Part shown: positions 1 to 10,743 of the stretch, one piece after another
Position numbering within the stretch: position 1 is the first letter of the stretch
Layout: every line of letters begins with the position of its first letter
From: Nemertoderma westbladi
Lineage: Eukaryota; Xenacoelomorpha; Nemertodermatida; Nemertodermatidae
NCBI GenBank assembly: GCA_032718475.1
Contig: JAUCBJ010008568.1
Coordinates: forward strand, 1 to 64,000
DNA length: 64,000 bases
Reading direction: 5' to 3'
The notes under the pieces: generated by a model
Databases searched by the model: none
What the model was told of the DNA's origin: nothing
What the model saw: the letters and a program-made list of their open reading frames with translations, nothing else
Program-made: the position numbers and the translations under genes

Positions 1-249
1 CATATATGTGGATTATAATTAAGCCATATCGTTGCGAGTAGTTTAAGTCATAACTCTGTTTATGTAGATAAAGCGCCACGTCCTAAAGGAACTGTTAATA
101 TTACCGAAGGTGAATAATATTGTCAGAGATTATATAATACTGTCAGTCGAATAATACATTAGGCTTACATAGCAATACAAATTAAACCGTCGAACCCAAT
201 CTCCCGGGAATATCCAGCGGGTGAATGGTCGCGCACGGATTGGTTTCGA

Positions 250-462
250 CTAGTGTAGTGAATCAAATACTTGTCATAGACTAAAAGGCAGATTTATTAT
301 CTAGAAGACATTCTAATTTGGCGGGTTAAACTGCCAAAGGTCTGAAAGCGCGAACAGCTGCAGCATTTAAAGCACTGTGCCTAAACAGTGATGCCCCATC
401 TAGGGATCGAACCAGGGTTTCCTAATTGGAAGTCCAGGATTGTCACCACTAGACTAAGCTAG
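250..462 (-). mobile_element. tRNA-derived SINE
   Basis: Read on the minus strand, a tRNA-like head (about 459 to 392) carries an A-box-like TAGTCTAGTGG (446-456) and a B box GGTTCGATCCC (403-413), the internal RNA polymerase III promoter. A unique-looking body follows towards lower coordinates. The head ends (TGGGGCA against a 5' end reading GCTTAGT) cannot form an acceptor stem and the T stem is imperfect, so it is not a working tRNA gene. The body end near 250 is a guess. Confidence 0.6.
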
Positions 463-2070
463 CTTGGTGTAGTAGTGACAAGCAGCAGCTTGGTCTAGAA
501 ATAAACTAAAATACTAATATTAATTACATACTGTACATATTATTATCCTTGCCCGTCTGAAGCAAAGATTGGTTACATAAAACTTTAATTGTTTATAAAA
601 TATCGATGTATGTTTAAGTTATATCAAGGCCATCGTAGTACAAGATATAAGATCGCAATACAATAAGAATTACTACTATTACTGATACTGTTATGATAAG
701 AATGCTCCAGAATTAAGGAGATAATTAGAAATAGCTAACGAACATTACTTCATGTATTTGATATTTAATATTGATTTATTATTTGATATTATTGATGAAA
801 GCAGAGAAGAAAATGCGTGTTAGAAGTGTATTTTCAATGCAATACAATGGTAATTACACAAGAGTCGAAACACTAAAGAAATTATTTGTTCGGACCACGA
901 GCTGCATCAGCCCCATTAGATTCAGTTTTTATTGTTAGACAGGGGGGGGGGGGGGGGGGGCAACTTGACGCCAATCCCATCCTCAGCAGCAGGTTACAGT
1001 GGCACGTTATTCTAACCAAAACAATTAAAATATAACAAGTTAAAATAATGTTGCGGACAACGATAAAAATTAACTTTACTTATTTTTACGATGGGCTTGG
1101 TTATATTTAGTTAGATAAAATTACAATTTTTTGCATTTTCCTTTTACAATGTCATCATAGGAATAACAAATGCCATGTCAAATTTGCGTTATATAGATTA
1201 GGCTACATCCTGACATCCTACATCTCTACTACAGTACTATTATGTAATGGCAGTGCTCAGTGGCAGTAGTGCATACAATGGATGTACTGATGTATGTATA
1301 TATAATTTATGAGTTGTGATTCTAGCCTTATGGCTATTGGACTGTTGGATGTGGTGCCCATTTCCTTTATTGTGTTTGCTAATGTTTCTCTCAGGCATTC
1401 CCTATTCAGTCAGCCATTGGCTGGCTAGCTGCTGTATTTATGTTTTAAGTTTTGATTACCTGATGATGCCTGTCAAGTGTCAACCAAGCAACCAACCATC
1501 CAGTTAGTTAGTTACCAAGCTCAACTACTGAACTACAGAAATAAAGGGGGTATGTACATTACTATTACAGCATTATGCTTTGGTACCTACTGACCTACCG
1601 TAAAGCTGTTTAGGGTAGGCCTACGTAGTTTGTTGTTCTGTAGTTCTATTGCTGGTCGCGGTCGGGTGCACTGTCTGAATGTCGACTGTGTCCTCCATCA
1701 TCTGTCATACTGTCATAGTTGTTGACTGACTGACTGAGTGTGGTAGTGCAGTGTGCAGTAGTCAGGTAGTTGTGGATGCACTCGCACTGCACACTGTAAA
1801 TACAGAAATAAGACCAGAAGACAGAAGGGTGTCGGACAGGCTGACAGGCAGACAGGAGGAGGCCAGAGAGCCCGCGGCGCCGCGGGGATCATTTTGGAGA
1901 AGACTGAAGATGAAGAATGGCTTGGTCAGTCAGTCAGTTGGTTCTTTCAGTACTACACTGCTGTACTGCAGTAGGCCTATATGAAGTTGCATTTTGCAAT
2001 TCAGTGACCTCACCTGTCACCTGCCTGCCTGCTCACCTTTTAAATATAGGCCTACATTACATCGGTAACA
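463..2070. other. No gene recognised
   Basis: AT-rich sequence with short chance reading frames only. It holds the G-run repeat listed at 936-1066. Around 1640-1990 it is rich in CTGACTGAC and GACAGG words. No coding or RNA signal was found that I would defend. Confidence 0.5.
936..1066 (+). repeat. G-run repeat family B, copy 1
   Basis: A run of 19 G (942-960) is followed by TTGACGCCAAT and then by TTACAGTGGCACGTTATTC and TAACCAAAACAAT. The same order (GACAGGG, G run, TTGACGCAAAT, TTACAGTGGCATGTTATTC, AACCAAAACAAT) recurs in reverse orientation at 25.75-26.09 kb, and its second half at 39.11-39.28 kb. It is a dispersed element, probably a non-autonomous DNA transposon. Confidence 0.55.
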
Positions 2071-2636
2071 CTACCAGCCGGTCTGAGTGGCTCTAAAGTT
2101 TTCATAAATGAGGACCTAACCGACAGCCACAAGAAGATCTTTATGGCTGCACTCGCGTTTAAAAAACGGCTCAACTACCGATTCTGTTGGACTCGACAGG
2201 GTACCACATATCTTCGTAAGGCAGTGGGAGAGCGCGTTAGTGTCATCCGTTCAACTGCGGATTTACAGCGACTAGAAAGTGCAGCAGCGGCTCCTACTCC
2301 GGGCCTAACCCCGCTGAGTCGCCACCCCCATGGCCGAACCGCAACCCCCCACAGCCCCAGCCATGGTGTGCCAGACCACAACAACCTGGCTACCGGTTCG
2401 CACCTCCATCGCCGTTTATACCCAGAGTCCAATCGCCAATTATTGACCACCCCAAGCCTACACCTACCTACAATAGCTTCAATGTAGATGGATTTGCACC
2501 GGATGGTGCTTACAACCCACAACCACGATTCTCCACTCCTCATCCAAATCCAATGCAATGTAACCCCATTCTAAGGCCTTACTGGTCTGCCCCCCCTCCG
2601 CTTACTAATCATAATAATGCTTTATTTTATAATTAA
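2071..2636 (+). pseudogene. LINE ORF1 remnant
   Basis: The frame 2071-2313 reads SGSKVFINEDLT, then a basic stretch with KKRLNYRFCWTRQG, TTYLRK and a final STADL. This pattern (FINE-LT, KKR, Y-F-WT-NG, hydrophobic-R, DL) is familiar from the C-terminal part of ORF1 in many LINEs, which resembles baculovirus FP-type proteins and likely binds RNA. After about 2313 the sense continues in another frame as a proline/asparagine-rich tail (IIDHPKPTPTYNSF) to a TAA at 2634-2636, so at least one frameshift separates them. No upstream start is visible, so the 5' part of ORF1 is probably missing. It lies 83 bp before ORF2. Confidence 0.6.
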
Positions 2637-2719
2637 TACAGTACATAATAGATTACTATAACCACATACATCTTACTGGACTGCTAATTATATTATTAAC
2701 CAGAGGATATTTTATTTCA

Positions 2720-5700
2720 ATGGCTACTACCCACATCTATAGTAATAATAACTCATTTTTTCCTTGTAAATCCTGCAAGAAAAAGGTTTGTGATACACAC
2801 CGCGCTGTGTATTGTGACTCCTGTAATCAATGGTGGCATCTTAGGTGTATATCTGCAAAATTGATCAAAAGAGATTACGAACATTTGACACAGTCTAGCC
2901 TTCCCTGGTTCTGCCCTGATTGTTTAGCTGACATACTACCATTCCAACACATCACTGATGAAAATGAATTTTCTATTACCATGCGAGACTACCGCATACC
3001 AGAGTTCATTGACATTACCTGCCTTGACAAACAATACTTCGAAAAAATTGACACCCCACATACCACAAAATCCAAGGACAGTGAATTTGATAACGATTAC
3101 AATGCCGATGTATTCATACCCGCAGACACTTCCCACCTACGTAATTGTACATACAACTTCACAGACGACTATAACCACAACTTTGCAACGCTACCATCAA
3201 AGTTATCACTCATCCATTTTAATGCACGTAGTTTGTCTGCAAACTTTGAAAAAGTAGAAAATCTCATGTCCTCTCTTAAAACAACTTTTTCGGTCATTGC
3301 CATATCTGAAACATGGTTAAATAATTCTCAGGATAAATCAATGTTTTCAATACCAAATTACAACATGTTGCATGTTTTCGCAGCCTAGGAAAAATAGAGA
3401 TGGTGGTGGTGTAGCCGTATATGTACATAGCGACCTCTCAGCATTTATCAGAAAAGACTTGCATAATAAATCCGATAGCCCTATTGAAACAATATTTATT
3501 GAAATTCCTCAAACCAAAACAAAAAACGTGATTATCGGAACTATATACCGTCCACCAGGTACCAATGTTCAGGAAGGAATTGAGGCCTTAAACCCAATAC
3601 TCGATAAAATAAATACAGAGAGCAAACCATGTTTCTTGTTAGGAGATTATAACATTGATCTAATGAAAACAAATTCCAGCCAATACAGTGCCGATTTTTT
3701 CAACTTTATTACTTCTTTAAACTACTCACATACAATATCCAAACCTACTCGCATTACAGATCACTCAGCGACATTAATTGATAATATCTTCACAAATTCA
3801 GATACAACTAATATGAAATCTGGTATACTAATGGCCTCCATCTCCGACCACTTACCAATATTCCTATTAACTGATATAGTTTCTAATCAAAACACTAAAC
3901 CAAAATTTATACTACGACGAAAAATCAATGGCAAGGCAAAACAACAAGCCTTTAGAACCAGTCTCATTACTGCTGATCGGACTGCAACTTACTTCAAGAC
4001 AACTGCTGACATTGCATATAATACATTTCTAGACCAATATCAGAAACACTACAACACTCACTTCCCATTAGAATGCATCAAACTACGGAATAGTACTAAA
4101 CCATGGCTAACAGATAGCCTGCATAGAGCAATCAGAAAACGAGAAAGATTGTTTGGAAACTATATACGGCAACCTACAGAGGAGAAACTAAAAATATTCA
4201 AAAGGTATAGGAATGCACTGGACGCCCTACTCCGAACAGCTAAAAAGGACTACTACAGTGAGGCCTTAGACTTTAAAAAACAAAATATACAATCTATTTG
4301 GCGGCACATAAGTAACCTACTCCATAGACAACCTAAATCCTCTTCTCCTTCACTATTAACTGATGGAAATCGGACTTACAGTGACCCCACAGATATCACA
4401 AATTGCTTTAATACACACTATCAAACTGTAGGAACAAAACTAGACAAACTCATACCACCAACAGAGGGCTCACCGTTAGATTACTTACCCACCCCACCAA
4501 CTGACAAATTAAAAACGTTTAATACTGTAACTCCTGAGGATATAATGAACATAGCAAATGGTCTCAATAAACGGACAAGCCCCGGTTACGAATTACGATG
4601 ATTTCACAGCAACCGCAGTTCACCCAACTATGTCACTTATAGCTGAACCCTTATCCCATATTGCTAATATCTCACTAATAAGTGGTCAATTTCCAAATAA
4701 AATGAAAGTATCCCGAATCACACCAGTCTTTAAGTCAGAAAATCCAACATTCCCAATAAATTATAGACCCATATCAGTTCTAGCGTACTTTTCTAAAATT
4801 CTCGAAAAGATTGTTCACATTGAGCTCACAGATTACCTTATGAAACATGCGTTACTCAATACAGCACAATTTGGTTTCAGAATCAAACACTCAACCCAAC
4901 ACGCACTTCTTACACTACTGGAGCACATAACAGACGCTTTGGACAATGGGGAATACATGATTGGTGTGTCATTAGATCTATCCAAGGCGTTCGACACAGT
5001 TAATCACAAAATACTAATACAAAAACTAGAACGCTACGGGATCACAGATACTGTACTACTTTGGCTAACCAATTATCTTTCTAACCGATTGCAGTACGTC
5101 ACAGTAGGCTCTGGAAAATCGAAATTACTACCAATTATAATAGGCTTGCCACAAGGTTCGTTGTTGAGTCCCCTCCTATTTATCATATACTGTAATGACA
5201 TTACTAACTTCTCTACTTCATCAAAACTTATCTTATTTGCCGACGACACTAATCTATTTAAAGCTGGCAAAGACATAAATCAATTAATCACAGTTTCACA
5301 GATATTAATGCTGAACTTACCAAATTAGCTAAGTGGTTTCAATTAAATCGACTCTCTCTCCACACTGGGAAAACGAACTATATCATTTTCCACACTCACA
5401 ATAGATCACCCAAAATCAACAGTGAAGGAAAAGTAATTATTAACAATGTTGAATTAAAAAGAAAACAATCAATAAAATTTCTTGGACTTTACATAGATGA
5501 ACATCTTACCTGGAAACACCACCGGGAACATATACGATACAAAATTAGTCGTAACTTAGGGATAATTAACAAAATAAAAAACTTCATTTCACCACACGCA
5601 CTAAAACTACTCTACCATACGATGATCGACCCATATTTACAGTACTGCAATGCTGTCTGGGCAGCTACATCATACAAGTCAGAATCAAATACTTCCACAA

Positions 5701-6161
5701 ACCAACACAGAAATCACTACAGACGGAGGAGGAAAAACAGAAAAACCATGGAAAACCCTACAACCACAATAAAATCACTCCAGAGTTTACAAAACAGGGC
5801 CATAAAAACTGTACAGTCTAGAGGAAACACAGACTTCCGACCACTCACTATTACTTCAATCTTAAAAAAACAAGTCGCGATACTTTGCTATAACTACTTA
5901 CATAAATTACTACCACCAAACATCCTACCAACACTACTTACACTCACGTCTACCACGCACAATCACGGTACAAGAAATGCTACTAACGGACAATGTACTG
6001 TACCCCGTAAAAGATTACAGATTGCCAAACAATCCATCAAAGTCAGGGCCCCGGAAGTCTGGAATGGAGTCCCCGAAACTGTGTGGCAGGCACAATCTAT
6101 TAGAATCTTCAAATATAAATTACATTCATATCTGGCAGATATGCGTTCTATTGAAGCCTAA
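2720..6161 (+). pseudogene. LINE ORF2: PHD finger, endonuclease, reverse transcriptase (three lesions)
   Basis: The ATG at 2720 opens a protein starting with a C4HC3 PHD finger: C16, C19, C32, C35, H40, C43, C65 and C68. An APE-type endonuclease follows (HFNARSLS, ISETWL, DGGGVAVYV, LLGDYNID, SDHLPIF), then the reverse transcriptase (YRPISVL, LDLSKAFDTVNH, GLPQGSLLSPLLF, FADDTNLF) and the C-terminal region ending at 6161. Three lesions break it. One extra T lies near 3375. A 7-base duplication in GGTTACGAATTACGATG near 4590 follows. A frame change occurs near 5290. Between lesions the frames join cleanly. The enzyme would nick DNA and copy its own RNA at the target. This copy cannot make a full protein as it stands. 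Confidence 0.85.
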
Positions 6162-6716
6162 TCAAACTAAGAAATATCCAACTGTAATTAATTATCGATA
6201 AAACTCTATAATTTTGCACCTTAATCATATAAATTATGTAATCTAAGTACTGTAGTTTGGACCTTCCGCTTCGTTATATTCAATTTACTGTGTTATATTG
6301 TATACTGAAATGTTTCCCTTTTTAGACTGCATCCTGCATGATTTATTTACCTACTGTATTACCAATAGTTGTTTTTCATGAGTTGTTAACATATTTACAG
6401 TGCAACATACAGACATACGTATTTACAGTAGCGCTTATTTAGTGTTAGGCCCTACCTACTTAATTACAATGATATACCTACTTATTTACAAATGTACACG
6501 GGGGTTTGTGTAATGGGCCTACCCGACAAGCCTCCGTCTACATTATATAATCATTTATGTACCCGGAACTTAACTTACTCAATTATATGAAATACTGTAT
6601 CAATTTGATTATATTGTGTAGTAAATAGTTCATTAAATAAAATAAATAAATAAAATTCAGACATTCTGATATTCAGTCACTCACAGGTTGGAATTTATGT
6701 AGAGTTTGCTCAACAT

Positions 6717-6832
6717 GTGTGGCGCGCATTTAGGATCCTGGCGCGAAGGAACAGGGGCGTGTGGCGCGCATTTAGGATCCTGGCGCGAAGGAACAGGGGC
6801 GTGTGGCGCGCATTGAGGATCCTGGCGCGGAA
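6717..6832. repeat. 42-bp tandem repeat, 2.8 copies
   Basis: A GC-rich unit beginning GTGTGGCGCGCATTTAGG and containing ATCCTGGCGCG is repeated at 42-bp spacing. The first two copies look identical, and the third has T to G in the middle and is truncated. No reading frame here is credible. The period happens to equal that of the MEMO1 intron array but the sequences are unrelated. Confidence 0.85.
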
Positions 6833-7953
6833 ATGGATGTCATGTACACTAAGTACAGTAGCAAAATGCATTGGCATTTGGCATGGCAACATATCCAGCC
6901 ACTCTACTTCAAATTATATCGGTCTACCAGTAGACAGAGAGTCTATTTTTAAAAAGAGTTAGGCCTAGGCCTTAAAAATTTTTGCTCGCTTCGCTCGCGT
7001 TTGTGTAGATGCCTGCCTATACGCTCTACTCTTATTCATCATTCTAATAACTAAACTATAATAGAATAGGGATATTTGATTACATACAGTGATATTTTAT
7101 TACAATTTGTTTATTAACCTATAGAAGTAGTTCCGTGCCTTGAACTGTTTTGCATTCCCACATTCTGACATTATGCTGTTATGGACAAACCGACAGATTG
7201 AGTGAGCATTGAAGGTACCGTATCCAATCCACGTTAATCATCATGGCCAATCAGGCCAAAGTTTTAATGTCTTTCAAAATATGAGTTGTTTGAAAGGTTT
7301 TTCAATTGTTCACACCAATATAGCCTAAAACCACGATTCAGCAGATTTTCCGTGCTCACTACACTCCGATGTAATTCATAATCACATCTGTCTGTCTGTA
7401 GGTAAAAAATAGACGGTTGACCCAAAAATGTTAAAATTTTCTTGCTCGCTACGCTCGCAATTTAATCACATCTGTATTTAAAAACCTTCGGTTGACCTAC
7501 TATCTGAATATTACAGTATTACTGTACATTCATCAGTTCATGTTTACTTTTCTGCAAAATTTTCTTGCTGGCTGGGCTCGCATTTTCATGTTAAAATACT
7601 GTAGGAGTGGGTCTAACTCTATGCCTGTAGCGTAGGTACTGCAGTATAAACTGATAAATGATTACAATAATTGCAAAATGTAATGGTCAATCTTTCAATG
7701 GTTGGCGCACATTGAATGTCATGGCTGGCGCGCTTTTCGTTTAACCAGAATCTGTGTGGCGCGCTTTTTGTCAATATTCCATATAGGAGTCACTGCCAGA
7801 CTGCACTAACTGCAACACCAGACTGCCAGAGCACTGACTGACTGATCTATGCTAAAATTGGCATTTTTCAAAATTGGAAGTTTTCATGCCAAAATTTGAA
7901 TTTTTGATATATTTTCTGTCCAGCAGTCGGCCCTACTGGCCTATCAGCGTATT
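6833..7953. other. No gene recognised
   Basis: AT-rich sequence between repeats. The word GCTCGCTTCGCTCGC or close variants occurs at about 6982, 7443 and 7563, each time after a T-rich run. GGCGCGC words occur at about 7705-7765. Probably decayed transposon ends. No reading frame of note. Confidence 0.5.
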
Positions 7954-8445
7954 GAAAAGTTTTACATATACGCCGAGGCCGAGCACGTTCGGCGTAGCAC
8001 TTCGCACTTAGCACTATACAGCTATAACTTGCACCGGGTGCCGGGAGCTGGCTCAGAAATCTGGAAATGTGCGACGCCGGGCATCCGGACGGGTCGGCGC
8101 AGAGAGTCTGAGCGTAGCACCGGCAATGATCAGATGATAGAGACAGAGAGATGCTGCGCTCGGCACACCAGGCTGCCAGCGCCAGGCGTCGAAATATGCC
8201 CGGTGACGTCGCTGCAGAAATTGACCCAGCGCCGGACAGCTGGAGCAGGAATCAGCCCAGCACACCCGGTGTACATATTTGCCTGGCTGCAGACCAGGCT
8301 GCAAACAGGCAAATGGAGTGCAAAAATCGCAACGCGTTGTGCGCGGTTTTGAAATAGTGCGCGGTAAAAGTGCGCGGAATTAAAATAAAAGTGCGCGGAA
8401 TTGTGTGAAAACACCAAAAGCTGAAAAGTGCGCGGTAATCTGTGC
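7954..8445 (+). repeat. GC-rich repeat family, copy 1
   Basis: Begins with TATTGAAAAGTTTTAC and continues with GC-rich text including GCCGGGAGCTGGCTCAGAAA, GGCGCAGAGAG, GCGTAGCACCGGCAATGAT and GATAGAGA...GATGCTGCGCTC. The same blocks occur in the same order on the minus strand at 37.69-37.96 kb, so this is a dispersed element. The stretch 8330-8445 contains five GTGCGCGG words spaced irregularly, a pattern like subterminal repeats of a DNA transposon. Overlapping frames on both strands are by-products of the GC content. Confidence 0.6.
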
Positions 8446-8484
8446 AAAATATTAAAAGATATTTATATAGATATATATTATAAA

Positions 8485-8972
8485 ATATATTTCAACTGAG
8501 TTGAAATTTAAGACTTTTTTTAAAATTCAACTTTTAAGTTGTAAATTCAACTCTAAAATGGCAGGAGCCCCATGAGCCCCCCAAGACGTGACAGAAGGGG
8601 TGTTTTTATTGTTTTTATGGATGTAATTCGAAAAATTAACCCTCATTCAGTCATTACCGACACCGATGGAATAAAAACTTTCACCGCCGAGAATACTTTT
8701 TTATAAAACATTTTAAATGATTACATTTGCAAATTAGCTGAAATACTACGGGAATTTATTAGATGTATTAAAATACCGCTGTATGTCATAATTATTATAC
8801 ATTGGAATACAAGAAATGGATTCCAATTCCGTATTTCAGTATTTCCAAAGCTACTCCAAAAGTTGAATTTAAAAAAAAAGTTGAATTTTAAACTCTACTC
8901 CAAAAGTTGAATTTTAATAAAAAGTTGAATTTTAAAAAATAAAGTTGAAATTTAAACTCAGTTGAAAATATA
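8485..8972. mobile_element. Inverted-repeat element rich in AAGTTGAATTT
   Basis: The left end reads ATATTTCAACTGAGTTGAAA and the right end reads AACTCAGTTGAAAATATAA, its inverse. Both flanks are built of repeated AAGTTGAATTTTA or its complement, four or more times on the right. The unrelated centre has no reading frame. This looks like a miniature inverted-repeat transposable element of roughly 490 bp. I could not fix a target duplication. Confidence 0.55.
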
Positions 8973-10003
8973 ACTTCTCCCAGACTGCTAGGTACTCTGA
9001 TTGCGGACTACTTACTGCTGTGTACTGTTTAATTCAAATACGATTTTAATATTATATTCATAAATTTGACGAACCAGTAAATGTTATGGCTGATGCCGAT
9101 GGTACCTTAACGCCACCCCAATCTTTTGTGGATACCCAACCAACAGCCAACACGAAATATCTGCGCTTTTTCGAACTGTTAAGCCAAGAAAAGTGTGTCA
9201 TTAGACGATTAAAAGTACTTGGCGGAATCACTGTCGATGCTAAATGCACTTTACTACGAGGCTTTGCGAGAAATCTCGGAGACATGTAAACTGGTAGTTG
9301 ATGCTCAACAAGAATCCATTAAAGCGATTACGATCTCATTTCACTATTCCAGGGACGCAACGGGGATCAGGCTTCTGCTCCCCCGCAACCAGTTTCTTTT
9401 AGTGCGGTACTTTGTAGTACGCCCACAGTGCCTATATCATCATCACCTATTGCTATTACTAGTGCAGTTTGTTCATCATGATTATCATCCAGATCCGGCA
9501 CGAACTAATGTTCATCCTCCAAACCAGGGAGGCGGACGCAGCCAGCTTGCCGCTGCCGCTGCTCCCTCCAGTCAGCCAGTCATCTACGTAACCCTCCAAT
9601 CTACGGGTGAAGATTGGGAACTGTACTATCAGCCTCACGTGTTCCAAGTGTTTGACTTACTCATGTTTACGTTGGCAATTTCATTTCTGATGTTATGGTT
9701 GATGCAGTCAAAGGTTACCTTCATGATCAGTAGATACCATTTCAGGACGTTATCCCCAATCCCCATTCCCAGGCCAACATACTCCGGCGACAATCTCAAG
9801 ATTAATGGATGGTGAGATACCCCAAGCCTTCCACTTTGTTTGCCTACAAGAAGATCGCGATAAACTCATGGATCCTGATCTCAGGGAGAATGGCGTAATA
9901 ATAAGAAATTACAGGCTCACTGATGATGAATGGGCATTGTATAATCTTCGACCACGCACGTTCTGGGTTAACCAGGATCCTGCAGTCTGCAGATACTGTT
10001 GAT
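8973..10003 (+). other. Unassigned region with possible decayed coding sequence
   Basis: Short open stretches at 9086-9289, 9219-9815 and 9805-10002 follow one another with small overlaps. They include lines such as YLRFFELLSQEK, LNALYYEALREISETCKLVV and LTDDEWALYNLRPRTFW. They may be pieces of one degenerate gene or of a transposon ORF1 belonging to the LINE at 10.7 kb. I recognise no domain. The last one is ended by the TGA lying within the target duplication of the element at 10004. Confidence 0.25.
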
Positions 10004-10493
10004 CCTGTATGGAATCCATCCAAAAAGTGCGCCGGATAGCACGCCGACCAATTTTTGACCGCGCGCCGATGCAATTTCGAAGCAAACCCCGCCCCAACGA
10101 AATTTTTAAGCGCGCCGCACATAGAAACAATTTTGAAGTGCGCCGCACCAATGCAATTTAAATTTTGAAGGAGTGTAACCAGTCTGCCAATGTCAGTACT
10201 CGGGTATTGCTGTCTGGCTGTACCTGTCCCTGTACAGCAGTAACCATACAATAGAAAAAAATTATTAAAAATTAAAAATTTAGTAATAACTTTTTAAACA
10301 GCTAATGTAATTTTTAAGGCACTTCCGTAATTGTTAAACCAACAAATCGGCGCCGGTTTTTATATTTGGGAGCGCCACGTGCTAAAGCCGGCGCGCTTTA
10401 CAATTTTCGAGTGCGCCACGCACCACATTGTTGAGCTTTTATTGTAAAGTGTGCCGGATTAATCCGGCGCAAAGTGTATGGATTCCAGTCTGG
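10004..10493. mobile_element. hAT-like non-autonomous transposon, 490 bp, 8-bp target duplication
   Basis: Flanked by the direct repeat CTGTTGAT at 9996-10003 and 10494-10501. The left end CCTGTATGGAATCCATCC and the inverse of the right end, CCAGACTGGAATCCATAC, match over most positions and both continue into GCGCCGGAT. Inside, GTGCGCC and CGCCGCAC words repeat irregularly. An exact 8-bp duplication plus terminal inverted repeats fits the hAT superfamily. There is no transposase frame, so it would depend on an enzyme supplied elsewhere. Confidence 0.7.
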
Positions 10494-10539
10494 CTGTTGA
10501 TTGATGTCTCAGTAACGGTTCTTCGATTTATATAATCAG

Positions 10540-10743
10540 GGAAAAACTCTCAGAAACTCCCTTTCTTCCCTCCTTGGAAATGTTTTAGTTTCCCTCCCGG
10601 AATCTCCTGCCACTCCATCTTCCCTTCCATCTCTCGCCACCACTGTTTCCCTCCCAGAAACTCCTGCTATTCGAACTTCCCTCCTGGAAACTCTCGAAGT
10701 TCCGGTTTCCCTCCCAGAACCTCTGCCTGCACCTGATATAGCT
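10540..10743 (+). repeat. Degenerate proline-rich tandem repeat at the LINE B start
   Basis: The words TTTCCCTCCCAGAA and TTTCCCTCCCGGAA recur about every 35-50 bases. In the frame that leads into the LINE endonuclease it reads VSLPESPATP, VSLPETPAIR, VPVSLPEPLPAP, so the repeat may have encoded a flexible leader of LINE ORF2. No start codon was identified. Confidence 0.45.

Larger units (their letters stand above)
2071..6657 (+). mobile_element. CR1/L2-like LINE with PHD finger
   Basis: Non-LTR retrotransposon with an ORF1 remnant, an ORF2 coding endonuclease plus reverse transcriptase, about 500 bp of 3' sequence and a TAAA-type short tandem tail at 6636-6655. The 5' end is uncertain: the ORF1 frame is recognisable from about 2071 and may be truncated. 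ORF2 carries only three frame lesions, so this is a fairly young copy. The clade assignment to CR1/L2 rests on the order of the RT motifs and the tail style. Confidence 0.85.

Noticed and set aside
392..459. A functional tRNA gene on the minus strand
   Set aside because: A and B boxes are present but the acceptor and T stems do not pair; a SINE head fits better.
8029..8447. Overlapping open frames on both strands in GC-rich sequence
   Set aside because: No domain, frames in several phases at once, and the region is a dispersed repeat.
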